Notes: generated from the sequence alone by a model not told the origin. Counted from the first letter of the stretch, positions 51,001-61,889 are shown. The stretch: DNA of 64,000 nucleotides from Pomphorhynchus laevis (GCA_012934845.2 WNNJ02003005.1:124001-188000), one strand, 5' to 3'. Program-made: numbers and translations.

Positions 51001-51800
51001 ACCCTGATGCGCGTCAGTTCTACCCTGTTACGGGTGTACCTCAAGGATCCCCACTTTCTCCTATCTGATATCTTGCTGCCTCTATTAACCTATTCAAAAT
51101 ATTTAAACGCGAACAACGTCTTGTAGTGTACGCTGATGACACCACAGCCCTGTTCACTGGACACAGGTGTAAAGACGTAGTCTCTGACATCAGCCGTCTC
51201 TTTTTAAGATTAAAAGACCAGTTACCTATATCCAATCTTATTTTAAACTCCGCCAAATCGCAGGCGGTTGTCTTTTATAGCACACCTGCTTCAAAGCAAA
51301 AACTTAAGAGATTAGCACTCTCTGCGCTCTTCTCCATATTTGCCTCTGAACCCATCCCTACATTCACAAGTCGAGTAAAATACCTGGGTTCACCGTTACG
51401 GTGAACTGGTCGGCAAAAGCTGACCTGGATAGACTCAAACGTATCCTGAAGAAAGCTAGGTGAGCCCTGAAACGGGCTCAGCATCTGTCATTGAAAAGGA
51501 AAACCCAGGTGCGCCTTTGGGGCACTTGGTCTATCTGGGGATTAGTCTTATTTTCGAGAGGACGTCCCCCAGAGCAAAGACTAAGGTTTTTTAAGCTCCT
51601 CGTCTCTCGTTTACCTAGCATAGTCCGCACCGACTGGATTCTTCGGGAGGTGAAAGACCCCTGGTGGTTCAGTCGGAAAGCGGCGTGTTGGATCGGTTGG
51701 GGGCTCAGATCCCCTTGGATTTGAGGCCGTGATCATGGAAGAAGCCTTCACTTGCAGTATTGTCTATTTCCTTGGATTTTATGTAACGGACCTGTTATTT
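48075..51800 (+). mobile_element. Family C LINE, near full-length but broken (C6)
   Basis: ORF1 starts at ATG 48075 (MTSNLLHTASGKVNLSEF, then LPPVPKLKN) and is split into three or more frames up to 49245 (zinc-knuckle residues CGRCGKLECPF, CSNCGGAHQAWSRKC). ORF2 starts at 49279 (MQSNRESFSLNILQWNSGG), is open through the endonuclease (LGDFNDRTGRW) to about 50035, and then is split into at least four frames across the RT (VFLDFSAAFDRI, VPQGSPLSPI, YADDTTALF) to a stop near 51724. It is a different subfamily from C3 in ORF1. Inactive. Confidence 0.9.
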
Positions 51801-53011
51801 ATTTATATATATTTTTTCACCATGTTTTATTTTTTATTAAGAAAATCTTTTTTTATTTATTTATTGATTGCAGCAAAAGCAATTTTCCGAATTTTGATTA
51901 TTTTCTAATTACATTTAAATTCAATTTAAAGTATTTAAAAAAGTATAGCTTGGTAGTAAGAGCATCATCCCATTCTTATTAAAAATCACAAGTATGATTG
52001 TTTCTGAATTGAACATGATTATCGGTTCTCACTAGATTTTTAGACTGTATATTGTTCGGGATCGGTATTATCATTGACAAATCCTATCTTTTAGAAATGT
52101 ACTCAATAACATTTAATGAAGAGCCATATTTAAAAAAGATTTTGTCAATTATAATAAACAAAATCAAATGCATTTTTTGTATTAAAAAACGCGATATTAT
52201 GATCTTAATATGTCTGTTTTTTCATAATATATGTTATTTCAATTGATTGTAAATATCTTCAGGGTTACGTGTACCGTAATTAAAAACGGTCGATTTTCAT
52301 CATTATATGAATATTATTCGTATTTATACATTTTAAGGAATATTTATTTAAGAAAATCATTTATTTATTTTTTTTATTTTAAGGAATATTATTAATTAGT
52401 GAGACTGAAATGTAGTATTTCATTTATATCACAATTTATGCGATTCACAGTCGGGTCAAATGAATCATCAAGTTACGCGACATTACGTTACCTTTAATTC
52501 TTAAACAATTCTTAAGAAATTTGAAAACATTATAGCACAAGAAACTTATCATTTTATTATTGTCATATCCATCAAGCTGTGTCAAAAGCATATATTCCGT
52601 TACAGAGAGCATAAAGCATAAAAGCAATTTGCTTTGTTAAAGAATTTTATTAATAAAAACAACGATCATAACAGTTGCTGCCATAATTACTAAAGTTGCC
52701 GGATTGGAACAACTTTTAAGATCTATGATAAAAAAATCTGCTTCTTTAGCTCACAAATACATCTTTTAAGAACAAATGAAACGCAACATTAAATTAAATG
52801 CTCAAAGTGCATTAAAGTCACATCCAATTAAGTCTATTTTTAAAACAGATGGTACATAAATTATGTGACGAATTTTAAGTGGATTAATGGAAAATGTCAA
52901 ATGTGTAAATATGTCTGATAAACAATTAATCATATACTGATCATATATTAATCATCTAATCATATTTTGAATTAGGATTCCTAATCCAAAATTAAGGAAT
53001 TTTGATCTTCA
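51801..53011. other. AT-rich stretch without a recognised gene
   Basis: The open frames here (51752-51982, 52052-52246, and 52445-52627 on the minus strand) are hydrophobic or lysine/isoleucine-rich translations of AT-rich DNA with no recognisable domain. Confidence 0.45.
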
Positions 53012-53217
53012 ATCTTCTACTTAACAAAAGCGACTAAACCACCATAGCGTACACTGTCACAAATGGTGACCGTCATATACACACGAATCTGCTTAATCAC
53101 ACGCTAATTCGACTTAAAAGGTTGATGAAGGTACCAGCATAAACAAATTAATAACAAAGTATAAACGACAACAAAGAGATTCATGATATCAAACAACCTG
53201 TCATGCCCAAACCACTT
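53012..53217 (-). repeat. 206-bp repeat, right member of an inverted pair
   Basis: Partner of 47574-47779; see that entry. The 26-codon frame here (minus strand) differs by one amino-acid change (Ile to Thr) and one silent change. Confidence 0.85.
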
Positions 53218-53353
53218 TTTAGTTTGATTCCTAATTTTATGTTAATATACCAGTGATACAATTAAAATTTTGATGATATCATTCTGCATGCTGCATCAAT
53301 TCTATATTTATAAGCCATCATCAGTACGCTACATTTCAGTTTTGGTTGACCTC

Positions 53354-53377
53354 ATCAGCTAATGATCATTAGCTGAT
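53354..53377. repeat. Perfect 24-bp palindrome
   Basis: ATCAGCTAATGA meets its own reverse complement with no spacer. It lies between the right 206-bp repeat and a short unassigned frame. Confidence 0.85.
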
Positions 53378-53536
53378 TGTTTCATTTCTCGCGAATATTT
53401 TCAATTTAAAATATACGGATTATTATTATTATCAATAGACAACAAAGTGAGCAGCAAGGCTCATTACAAGTTGCGTCACAATCAGAAAAAGTAAATGTAG
53501 AAAATGAAAATGTAGAGTGTACTTTCTATTGTTCAT

Positions 53537-53800
53537 ATGTTCTCTGACTCGATCTTCGTCTTCAAGAAGGGATCTTCCTTCAGATTTCGTTTAAAAGAAG
53601 CCAGATTCGAGGATGCTACTGTTGTGTCAGCAAGGTGGTTATACTCATATCGCGTATGCATTAGCGATCTGAGTGGATGGCGATTGTCGTCCACTCAGAT
53701 CTGGATAATATTTTATGTCATCTTAATATTTTTCTTCTGGTTAAAGCACATTATTCTGATAGGTATTGTTCCTATTATTCATACAGCAAAACAATACTAA
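53537..53800 (+). CDS. Unassigned 87-residue open frame with one membrane segment
   Basis: I do not recognise it. The N-terminal half is mixed and charged (FRFRLKEARFEDATVV). The C-terminal half is strongly hydrophobic (IWIIFYVILIFFFW, then IILIGIVPII). Codons for SDLSGW and for SSTQIW lie in a perfect 12-bp-arm hairpin (53666-53701), so the middle may derive from a foldback rather than a protein. There is no conserved neighbour. It is probably chance, and is kept because its GC content is higher than its surroundings. Confidence 0.15.
   Translation: MFSDSIFVFKKGSSFRFRLKEARFEDATVVSARWLYSYRVCISDLSGWRLSSTQIWIIFYVILIFFFWLKHIILIGIVPIIHTAKQY
53666..53701. repeat. Hairpin with 12-bp perfect arms
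   Basis: GATCTGAGTGGA (53666-53677) and TCCACTCAGATC (53690-53701) enclose a 12-base loop. Confidence 0.8.
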
Positions 53801-53801
53801 T

Positions 53802-54904
53802 CAGCCTGGGTAGGTCTCATTAACTGCTGACCCATACCACGTTTCGCGTTTCGATCTTTATTATCTCCGTACACTGGTGCTGATCGGATTAGGGATGTAT
53901 GTATCGTATGGTGCTAAACTCAGGACGTATATATCGTGCTTTCAACGTTACATCCACTAGGCTGCTTCAGTAGTGTTGGTATAGATTTCTGGATATTATT
54001 TTACAGCTAATACCCTCACAATTGCAATACCCTCACAATTACATTACCTTACAGCTTAATTACCATACGGCTAATTGAGCTCACAGATGCAACCAGTGAA
54101 ATCATCATAATAATATGCAAAATTTCAATCTTGGCAAGTAAATAACATCAATTTTGTTCTCCTCTTATTTTATACAGCACATTTTACGGTCGACTACAAT
54201 TAAATGATCAATATAAAAGCAGCATTACCAGGTATTTTATTATTTAACACGATTAAGGTCCATGAAAAATATCTTGAAATTTTAAATACATCTAAATTTA
54301 TAAGATTTATTAGATATTATGAGATTAAGGTGCTTTACATTTTAAGTTAATTATTAATGTAATTATTTTCACTTTTCTCTACGTTAAGTAATACAATTTA
54401 AAAATATAAACATATATTCTGCCCTTTAGTGTGATTTGGGTTCATAAAGTAAGTAAATTTGCATAACAAAATAGTAGTAGCTATCGAAAGATATCTTGAC
54501 TAATTTGAATTAAAATTCACACTATTCCGTTTTTATCACCCTTGTAAAGTTCAATATATTCGATCACTCAACTGAGTCTACATATATACTCAGTTAAATT
54601 AATATTTTAATTTAAGAAATTAAAATATTCTAATCTTAAAAGAATTTTTTACAGCACAGTTATAAACACAATGACCCACAATCCATGTACTAGAATTAAT
54701 ATTAGAGGTCATAAGAAGAAATTACTATGTTATATACAGATTTTATCAAACCTTATTCGGCTGATATGTAGATTTTCAAAAGGATAAAATCAAGCCTTCA
54801 GTAAACGTAATTATTTCAAATGTTATTATCGCATTACAGAAATAATGTTTAAAATTTCAAAAATATAAGGATAACTTTACATGATTGCAGTTAGCTTGCC
54901 TAAT
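53802..54904. other. Stretch without a recognised gene
   Basis: A minor repeat (ACCCTCACAATT, twice at 54010-54045) and a diverged family D word (AATATTAGAGGTCATAAGAA at about 54698) are the only signals. Confidence 0.4.
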
Positions 54905-55290
54905 TATTATTTATGAGTCGCTAACGATAATAAAAATCATTTTATTATGACATATTATCTATCAAGGTTTTATTTTATAGAGGGCATAATATATATAAAT
55001 ATATATAACATGTCATGTATTTGAATAAGGATTAGATATCAGCAATAGGAGCTGTTATCAGATTTGGTATATATTTCCATTTATCAGCTACTTTATTTAC
55101 TCCTTTATTAATGAATATTTTTACTTTATTTATCTACTCTTTATAAGGAAATTGACCACTCAGATTATATAACTAATTCTATGTATTTTATACGATATAT
55201 AAATAAAAGTTAAAATAAATAATAAATAATAATATAAAATTTAATAGAATTTATATTTATATCAAGTTTAAATTGAGATTTAAAACAAAT
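54905..55290. repeat. ~380-bp repeat, second copy
   Basis: It matches 21468-21847 in the same orientation (GAGTCGCTAACGATAATAAA, then CAGATTTGGTATATATTTCC and TATTTTATACGATATATAAA) and again runs into a family D tail. The recurring order suggests one composite element. Confidence 0.6.
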
Positions 55291-55850
55291 TCAATTTTTC
55301 TAAATAGACTAATAAATAAGAGACCATGTATCAGAATAAGGATTAGAGGTCATCAGAAGGAACTGCTATGCTATTAGGTTTCTGCCCCTATTCCTCGACC
55401 CCAGCATAGCAGCGGGGCCAAACACATGCTAATGACGTATTTCCTCTGATTAAATTCGATTATCTAGTATATTATTCTAATACAAAGTATTTTATTATCC
55501 TTCTATATAATTATAATATATAAAGATAATTATTAATTATAAAGATAATTATTAATTATAAAGATAATACGATCTCCATAACGCATAACGCATAATTTAG
55601 TAAAATTTATTTGCACCATATAATTAATTAAATAATAATAATTGATTAAATAATAAAATTAATAATTGTTTTTAGATTTTCTATAATTTAAATCAAGTTT
55701 AAAAAAATTTAAAATAAACGTCATTTTTATGAATTGACTAATAAATAACAGACGTTGTATCAGAATAAGGATTAGAGGTCATCAGAAGGAACTGCTATGC
55801 TATTAGGTTTCGGCCACTATTCCTCGACCTAACATAAAAGTTGTGTCGAT
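55291..55850 (-). repeat. Two family D tails in tandem, inverted relative to base 1
   Basis: 55300-55510 and 55725-55850 both carry GTATCAGAATAAGGATTAGA, GGTCATCAGAAGGAACTGC and the GCCCC..CAGCATAGCAGCGGGG part, about 427 bp apart. The second is cut after CCTCGACCT. Only the first keeps both halves of the GGCCCC pairing. Confidence 0.65.
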
Positions 55851-55889
55851 TAATTGAATTTTTCTGAACAGAAATATTCAATTAGAATC

Positions 55890-57820
55890 TTTCTGAGAAG
55901 ATAGGGAGTGGTTGAGGTTGCAAAATAAAGGAGAGTGCAGTGAGTGCTAATCTCTTAAGTTTCTTTTTGGTCGCAGGGGTACCATGAAAAACAGCCACCT
56001 GCGATTTGCTGGAGTTTAAAATAAGATTGGATAGGGGTAACTGATCTTTAAATCTTAAAAAGAGAGAAAAGCTCTATCTCTCCAACAGACAAACTTCTTG
56101 AATATCTTCCAAAAGGAAAGCTGGGCTGGATTAAGGGAAGCAATGCTTGCCCTATCCATACCCAGTTGGAAAGTACACTTAGTGCTCCAATATTCTTTGC
56201 TGATGACACCACAGGGCGGTGGTGTCATCAGCGTATACCACTAGATGTTGTTCGCGTTAAATTATTTTAAATAGTTCAATGGAAGCAGCAAGAAACAAGA
56301 TATGAGAAAAAATAGATCCTTGGGGCACACCCGTAATAGGGTAGAACTGACGCGCATCAGAGTTGTCTTCATAGTAGAATTGCTTGGCGTATAGCAGTAT
56401 CTCCACCCTGCTAACAATTCTAGCAGGCAACACAAGGGTCCTGAGAGGAGAGATAACAAAGGGAATAGAGATGCGGTCAAATGCAGCAGAAAAGTCAAGG
56501 AAAACAGCCACAGCAAGTTGATGACTATTCTCCTAACAAAACTGATCCACTTCACCTACAGCTGAATGTACTGAGCGACCTTTGACGAACCTACAAAAAC
56601 CTGGTGGGATTAAATTTCGCCTATTCAGATGATCGCGGATTCTACGCGCAAGCGTTTTTTCGTAGATCGACACGAAGGAATTTTGAATCGAAATTGGCCG
56701 CAAGTCTTTAGGACATTAGACCGGAAACTTTTTTCGAATATAAATTCGTCTCCTGATGTTGATGCCGGCCACATCGGATGGGGTGGCTAATAGCATTGTG
56801 ACATCCTTTCTCTTCTTTGTTTGGCTGTCAAAAGCTGACATACACGAGAAGGGAGTGGAGCGATGGATTTGGAGGTGCCCGGAAGAAACTTCAGGCGTTG
56901 AGAATATCTGTGACAGATAAATCTCTACTCCTAAAGTCTCCCTAAGGCGGGATTGGCAGAGGTGATTGTGTGGCTCCATAATTATGTAGGGATAGTGACT
57001 CTGCCAAAACTTTATCAAGACCTATTTTTCCAATTCAACCCAACGCTCTATCTCTCCAACAGACAAACTTCTTGAATATCTTCCAAAAGGAAAGCTGGGC
57101 TGGATTAAGGGAAGCAATGCTTGCCCTATCCATACCCAGTTGGAAACTACACTTAGTGCTCCAATATTCTTTTGAGAGAATTTACCTGGCAGAAGCTGAG
57201 ATATTGGGAAGACGGAGCATGTATGCTAAGGTCTTGATTTTTGTCGGAGTGGGATTGTAAATATGACTTTTATAGGTATTCGAGAGCAACGCAGTAGCTT
57301 GCGAAGAGAGGCAGGAATTCAATTCGGTTAGACTATCATTAAAATGAATCGAAATGGACCGCAGGTCTTTAGGAGAAAAGACCGGATTGTTCTTAGGTAT
57401 AAAAACTCGTCTACTAATGTTGAAGTCGGTCACATCTAAAGGGGTGGCTAAAAGCATTGTGACGGCCACTTCTCTTCTTTGTTCGGCTGTCAAAAGCTGA
57501 CAGACACGAGAAGAGAGTAGAGCGACTTATTTTGAGGTGCCCGGAAGAGGCCTCCAGGAGTCAAGAATATTTGTGACAGATCGAGCTATACTCCTGAAGT
57601 CTTCCCAAAGCGGGATTGATTTAGATGATTGAGTGGCTCTATAATTATGTAGGAATAGTGACTCTTCCAAAACTTTGTCAAGACCTATATTACCAATCAA
57701 ACCCAATGCTCTATTCATCCAACAGACAAACTTCTCTTTCTTGAATATCTTCCAGAAGGAAGGCTGGGCTGGATTAAGGGAAGCAATGTTTTCCCTCCCC
57801 TTACCCAGTTAAAAAAAAAC
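55890..57820 (-). mobile_element. Family C LINE 3' part, internally rearranged (C7a)
   Basis: Read from right to left: WKIFKKEKFVCW, DFRSIARSVTNILDSW, RRVFIPKNN..PKDL to about 57345; then a jump back to LTEFNS-equivalent codons (57340), on through the same middle region again, PKDL, AVFLDFSAAFDRISIPFVIS and TGVPQGS, down to the 3' RT codons at 55890-56070. A ~125-bp block occurs twice (56081-56208 and 57044-57171), and 56209-56238 is a foldback of the YADD codons. It is the left half of the copy split by the L2 LINE. Dead. Confidence 0.75.
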
Positions 57821-57889
57821 GATTTATTTTAACGTGGCAAATGCGTGCCAGCGCACGCTTACATGACCACAACAAAACAAGACTGTGAA

Positions 57890-60787
57890 TCAGGTGTCGA
57901 GAAGGTGTGAACGGAGGAGGTGTTTGAATGTGATAAAGGAGGGAGCGCGGCGGACGTCGAGAGGAAGTTGATTCCAGGCGAGTGAGGCGGCGACGAGGAA
58001 GGATCGGAGACCGTAGTTGTTGGAGTAATTAGGAACGTGGAGTAAGAGGGTATGACAGGAATGAAGCGATAGCGAGGTGGGGCGAGTATCGTCTAAGAAA
58101 GGAAGGTTGATGAACGATGGGGAGCCGACAGCGATGAGACGAAAAGTAACGAGAAGAAGGCGGAGTTTGATGCGGATGTGGATGGTGGGCCAGGAGAGTT
58201 GGGCAAGATATGTGGATGTGTGGTCGAAGCGACGGAGACGAAAGAGCACTCGAACGGCGGTGTTGATTATTCGTTGTAGGGGTAGGATGATGGATTTTGG
58301 AGAATTGGCGAAAAGGCTAAGGCAGTAATCGATTTTAGGGAAAAGAAGCGATGAAAGAAGAGACATACAAGAACGGAAGTCGATAAGGGGGCGGCTACGG
58401 CGGATGACACGGAGAATTAAGTTAGACGAGCGGACCTTTTCACGGACGAAGAGTTTAAGGGAAAGGTGATCATCGAAATGGAAGCCTAAGAAAGTGAGAT
58501 TGTGGACTATAGGGATGATCGATGAGGCAAAAGAAACAATGGGAGGAGATATGTTTGGTTTACGGGGGAGGATCCACATTATTTTGGACTTTTCGGGGTT
58601 TAGAACGAGATGGAGATTGGAGAGACGTTTGTAGATAGAAGAAAGACAGTTGGAGGCAGAAATGCCGATATCGTGTATGCGATGTGCGGGTGCATGAGCA
58701 TAGATTAGAATGTCATCGGCGTATTGCATGACCTTAAAGGTGTAAGGTTTGATAAACGGAGATAGATCGCCAAGCAGAAGAGAGAAAAGCATAGGACCTA
58801 GGACTGAACCTTGTGGGACCCCGCAAAAAATAGGGATGGGAGGGGAGGATGATGAATTAGAACAGACGCGAAAGGAACGGTCGGATAGGTATGAGGCGAA
58901 CCATGCTACGGAGGAGGAAGAAAATCCGTAATCATAACGAAGGCGAGAAAGGAGGACGGAGTGGTCGACAATGTCGAATGCGGAGGAGAGGTCGAGGGAG
59001 ATGAGAACACTATATAGAGCCTTGTCTCGAGAAATGAGTAAGTCGTTGTACACTTTTATGCATGCGATTTCTGTCGAGTGATTAGAGCGGAAAGCGGATT
59101 GGAAAGGAGGGTACAGATTGGATGAGGAGAGATAAGCGTTGATTTGTATTAAGATGAGGCGTTCTAAGAGCTTAGAAAGAGTAGGGAGTAGTGAAATGGG
59201 GCGATAGCTAGAAGGAAGGGAGGGGTCGAGCGATTGTTTCTTAAGGAGGGGACGAACGATTGCGGATTTCCAGTGTGAAGGGAAGATACGACTGCGGATG
59301 GACGAGTTAAACAAGGTTGTGAGAAATGGGGATATCGATGAGCATATAGATTTTAATATGTGGGTAGGCAGGGGATCGGCAGGTGAGGTTTTGTTGGGCA
59401 AGGACATGAGGACAGATGATACTTCTGTAGGTGATACAGGGAGAAGATGAAAGAGTTCGGGAAGGATGGTAGTAGACTGGGCAGATTGGAATAGGATGGA
59501 GACCGGGGTGTGAGAGAGCAGCGTGGATACTTTAGTCTGGAGAAATGACGAATAATCATTAGCATTGATGTTGCAAGGCGTAGAGGAACGAGCCAGGATT
59601 GAGTTAAAAGTATGCCAGAGAGTCTTAGAGTTGAATGAAGTGATTATTTTATGCTGCCAGAAGGAGTTGCATTTGGTACGTAGTAGGTTGAGATGAGACC
59701 GGCGAAGAGCAAGATAGGAATCACGGAAAGACGGAGTGATCGAGCGGAAATCGCGTCTGAGAGAGCGGTGATAGACTCGAAAAGCATGGCGGAGTCGACG
59801 CTTTGAGAGTAGGCATTGGATGTCAAACCATGGGGCACGGTGCAAGCGACGGTGTGGGTGAGACTTGAAGGGCAAGAGAATATCGAGAGTGGATGTGAGT
59901 TCAGAGTCGAAAAGAAAGGCGAGATCGTGAGGAGATGAATATGTTATTGTGGGTAATGATAGAGACGATTTGAGTAAGGCAGAGCGGAGAAGGGAAAGGT
60001 CAAGATTTCTCCAAGGGCGACGTAGGATTGTAGGTGTGTGAGGAGGGGTGTGGTTGCGAGCGAGATCAAGGATGATAAGAAAGTGATCGGATAGACCAGG
60101 ATCAGAGATGTACAGTGAGGTGTGGGCAGCAAAATGATCGGGGACAGCGATGATGTCGAGTGCCCCGCCAAGTATATGTGTGGGGGCAGTGGAGATTAGT
60201 TTGTAATTGTAGTTGGATAGAATGTTGATGAAGCGGATGGAATCTGTGGAAGAGGGGCGGTCTAGGCGGATATTGAAGTCGCCTAGAACGAGTGAAGGGA
60301 TTGAGGACAAAGAACAATGAGAAAGGAGGTCAGCGAGTTCGGTAAAAAATAAGGCTGTAGGAGCTGATGAACCAGGACGGTATACAATGGCGAGATCTAG
60401 AGTGATCGGGTTAGAATAACGACAAGTGAGCAATTCAAAAGAGCAAGGACTGAAAGGGGGATTGATTTTGCGAAGAGACGCTGGGTGACGCGCGAATGCG
60501 ACGATGCCGCCATGATTAGAGGATTTAGAAGGGCATGAGCTGAGGGGGCGGGCGGATTCGACTAGGGAGCAACCGGCAGAGAGCATACGGCGAATGGAAA
60601 GGTCGTCGGAATCTGAGTGCCAGGATTCGGTGAGGCAGAAGAGATCGATGGATTGCTTGGTGAATACGTTGAGGATAAGATCGGATTTATTGAGAATAGA
60701 TCTAGTGTTGAGGAGACCGAGGCGGAAACCGTGTGCTGTGGCGAAAGAGTCTAGTGGAGAAGACACATAGGAGAGATGGAGCGCCAT
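57890..60787 (-). CDS. L2/CR1 LINE ORF2: endonuclease and reverse transcriptase
   Basis: The 965 residues form one open frame. Endonuclease, residues 20-240: GLLNTRSILN, FCLTESWHS (Glu54), LAIVYRPGSS, VLGDFNIRLD (167-176), LSDHFLIILDL (232-242). RT, about 500-760: FPSHWKSAIVRPLLKK, SYRPISLLPTLSKLLERLI, ISLDLSSAFDIVDHSVLL (catalytic Asp599), FCGVPQGSVLGPMLFSLL (654-671), MQYADDILIYA (687-697). The C-terminal domain has FPKIDYCLSLFANSPK and ends SLAWNQLPLD..TFKHLLRSHLLDT. All catalytic residues are present, so the element may still be competent. The motif set fits the L2 branch of the CR1 superfamily. The smaller frames on both strands here are shadows. Confidence 0.93.
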   Translation of the reverse strand: MALHLSYVSSPLDSFATAHGFRLGLLNTRSILNKSDLILNVFTKQSIDLFCLTESWHSDSDDLSIRRMLSAGCSLVESARPLSSCPSKSSNHGGIVAFARHPASLRKINPPFSPCSFELLTCRYSNPITLDLAIVYRPGSSAPTALFFTELADLLSHCSLSSIPSLVLGDFNIRLDRPSSTDSIRFINILSNYNYKLISTAPTHILGGALDIIAVPDHFAAHTSLYISDPGLSDHFLIILDLARNHTPPHTPTILRRPWRNLDLSLLRSALLKSSLSLPTITYSSPHDLAFLFDSELTSTLDILLPFKSHPHRRLHRAPWFDIQCLLSKRRLRHAFRVYHRSLRRDFRSITPSFRDSYLALRRSHLNLLRTKCNSFWQHKIITSFNSKTLWHTFNSILARSSTPCNINANDYSSFLQTKVSTLLSHTPVSILFQSAQSTTILPELFHLLPVSPTEVSSVLMSLPNKTSPADPLPTHILKSICSSISPFLTTLFNSSIRSRIFPSHWKSAIVRPLLKKQSLDPSLPSSYRPISLLPTLSKLLERLILIQINAYLSSSNLYPPFQSAFRSNHSTEIACIKVYNDLLISRDKALYSVLISLDLSSAFDIVDHSVLLSRLRYDYGFSSSSVAWFASYLSDRSFRVCSNSSSSPPIPIFCGVPQGSVLGPMLFSLLLGDLSPFIKPYTFKVMQYADDILIYAHAPAHRIHDIGISASNCLSSIYKRLSNLHLVLNPEKSKIMWILPRKPNISPPIVSFASSIIPIVHNLTFLGFHFDDHLSLKLFVREKVRSSNLILRVIRRSRPLIDFRSCMSLLSSLLFPKIDYCLSLFANSPKSIILPLQRIINTAVRVLFRLRRFDHTSTYLAQLSWPTIHIRIKLRLLLVTFRLIAVGSPSFINLPFLDDTRPTSLSLHSCHTLLLHVPNYSNNYGLRSFLVAASLAWNQLPLDVRRAPSFITFKHLLRSHLLDT

Positions 60788-61889
60788 CGAATTTTTGGAC
60801 GGGTGTGGACAACTGAAAATTTCCGTCTATGTTTCGGATGGAGAGTGATGTTTCGCCGTTTTCCTCGCGACGGCGTTTTTCGATGCGGGCTGAAGAGATT
60901 TGAGCGATTTCAGAAGGGCGCGTTTCGGGGAAAATTCGAGTGGTTGAAGATGACATGAGTTTGAATCGTTGAGAGAGGACAGAAGACGCGTGAGAGCGAT
61001 GCTTGAAAACAATTTTTAGGAGAGGGGGCTGGGAAGGATTAGATTGAGAAGATTTCTTTAGACGGATGAATGCGACAGGAGAAATGTCCTTGAAAAAGGA
61101 TGGTTTATCCGAAGGAACAATAGACGAGAGGATTGATCTGAAGGCGGAAACATCGTGGTCCAGACGTGCTTGTGGAGATAAGGATTTAGAAGGCGTGATA
61201 TTAGTAACAATGACGCAACGATCGCGAGAAGCAAAGCGCTTCCGTAAAGGAGGACGACTGACGTGAGTAGGTGAGATCACGATAGAAGAGCTGTCAGTTG
61301 ATGATTTGGAGGGATTTGGTTTGACGACGGGAGACATAGAGGATAATGATAATAAAGAGAGTTGCAAGCGATGTGAGGAATGGTTATGAGTGGAAGGATA
61401 GTGGAAGTTGGTGGAGGTGATTTTGATTGATGGATGCAAGGTATTGAGGGACGAGACGGGAAGGACGGGACGTGGGGTGTCGGGGAGTGAATATACATTA
61501 GTTGTAACAATTTGCGGCTCCGTCACTGTCTTGGTAGATTTATCATAAACTTGACAAAATCCATCTTGCTGCGATACAGTTTGCGGCTCCTTCACTGTCT
61601 CAGTAGATTTGTCAGAAATTTGAGAAATTCGATCATGCTGCGATGCCATTTCCAATTGCTCTAATCGTTTTATTATCAAGTTGATTTGTTTCGCCGCACA
61701 GAATCCGCAGTAGAACGGTGGCCCGCCACAAGATTCCTGACCCAAAGCACAATTATGCGTTACTGATGTCCAGATTTGACAGCCGCTAGCGGAGCATTCC
61801 ACTTGTATGTTCTCGAGCTTGCCGGTTTTATCGGTATCAACAGAGATTGCTCGCTTGGCTTTTGGTAGATTTTTCTTCTTGGCTCTCAT
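60702..61889 (-). CDS. L2/CR1 LINE ORF1 with PHD-like zinc motif
   Basis: The 395 residues start MRAKKKNLPKAKRA. Residues 30-70 form a Cys/Trp cluster (VECSASGCQIWTSV, then FYCGFCAAK) like the PHD-type finger of CR1 ORF1. The middle is Ser/Thr/Pro-rich and contains a duplicated stretch (about residues 80-125: DRISQISDKSTETVKEPQTV and DGFCQVYDKSTKTVTEPQIV). The C-terminal half (PQARLDHDVSAFRSILSSIV, FIRLKKSSQ, PPLLKIVFKHRSHASSVL) resembles the RNA-binding part of the CR1 ORF1 at 11.7-13.3 kb. The 3' end overlaps the ORF2 start by 86 bp, which suggests reinitiation or another coupled start for ORF2. Confidence 0.85.
   Translation of the reverse strand: MRAKKKNLPKAKRAISVDTDKTGKLENIQVECSASGCQIWTSVTHNCALGQESCGGPPFYCGFCAAKQINLIIKRLEQLEMASQHDRISQISDKSTETVKEPQTVSQQDGFCQVYDKSTKTVTEPQIVTTNVYSLPDTPRPVLPVSSLNTLHPSIKITSTNFHYPSTHNHSSHRLQLSLLSLSSMSPVVKPNPSKSSTDSSSIVISPTHVSRPPLRKRFASRDRCVIVTNITPSKSLSPQARLDHDVSAFRSILSSIVPSDKPSFFKDISPVAFIRLKKSSQSNPSQPPLLKIVFKHRSHASSVLSQRFKLMSSSTTRIFPETRPSEIAQISSARIEKRRREENGETSLSIRNIDGNFQLSTPVQKFDGAPSLLCVFSTRLFRHSTRFPPRSPQH

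Noticed and set aside
51752-52246. Two hydrophobic open frames downstream of a LINE
   Set aside because: Phe/Ile/Lys-rich with no pattern beyond that expected from AT-rich sequence.
47574-53217. Complete DNA transposon with 206-bp terminal inverted repeats
   Set aside because: No transposase frame lies between the repeats and no flanking target duplication was found; kept only as an open finding.
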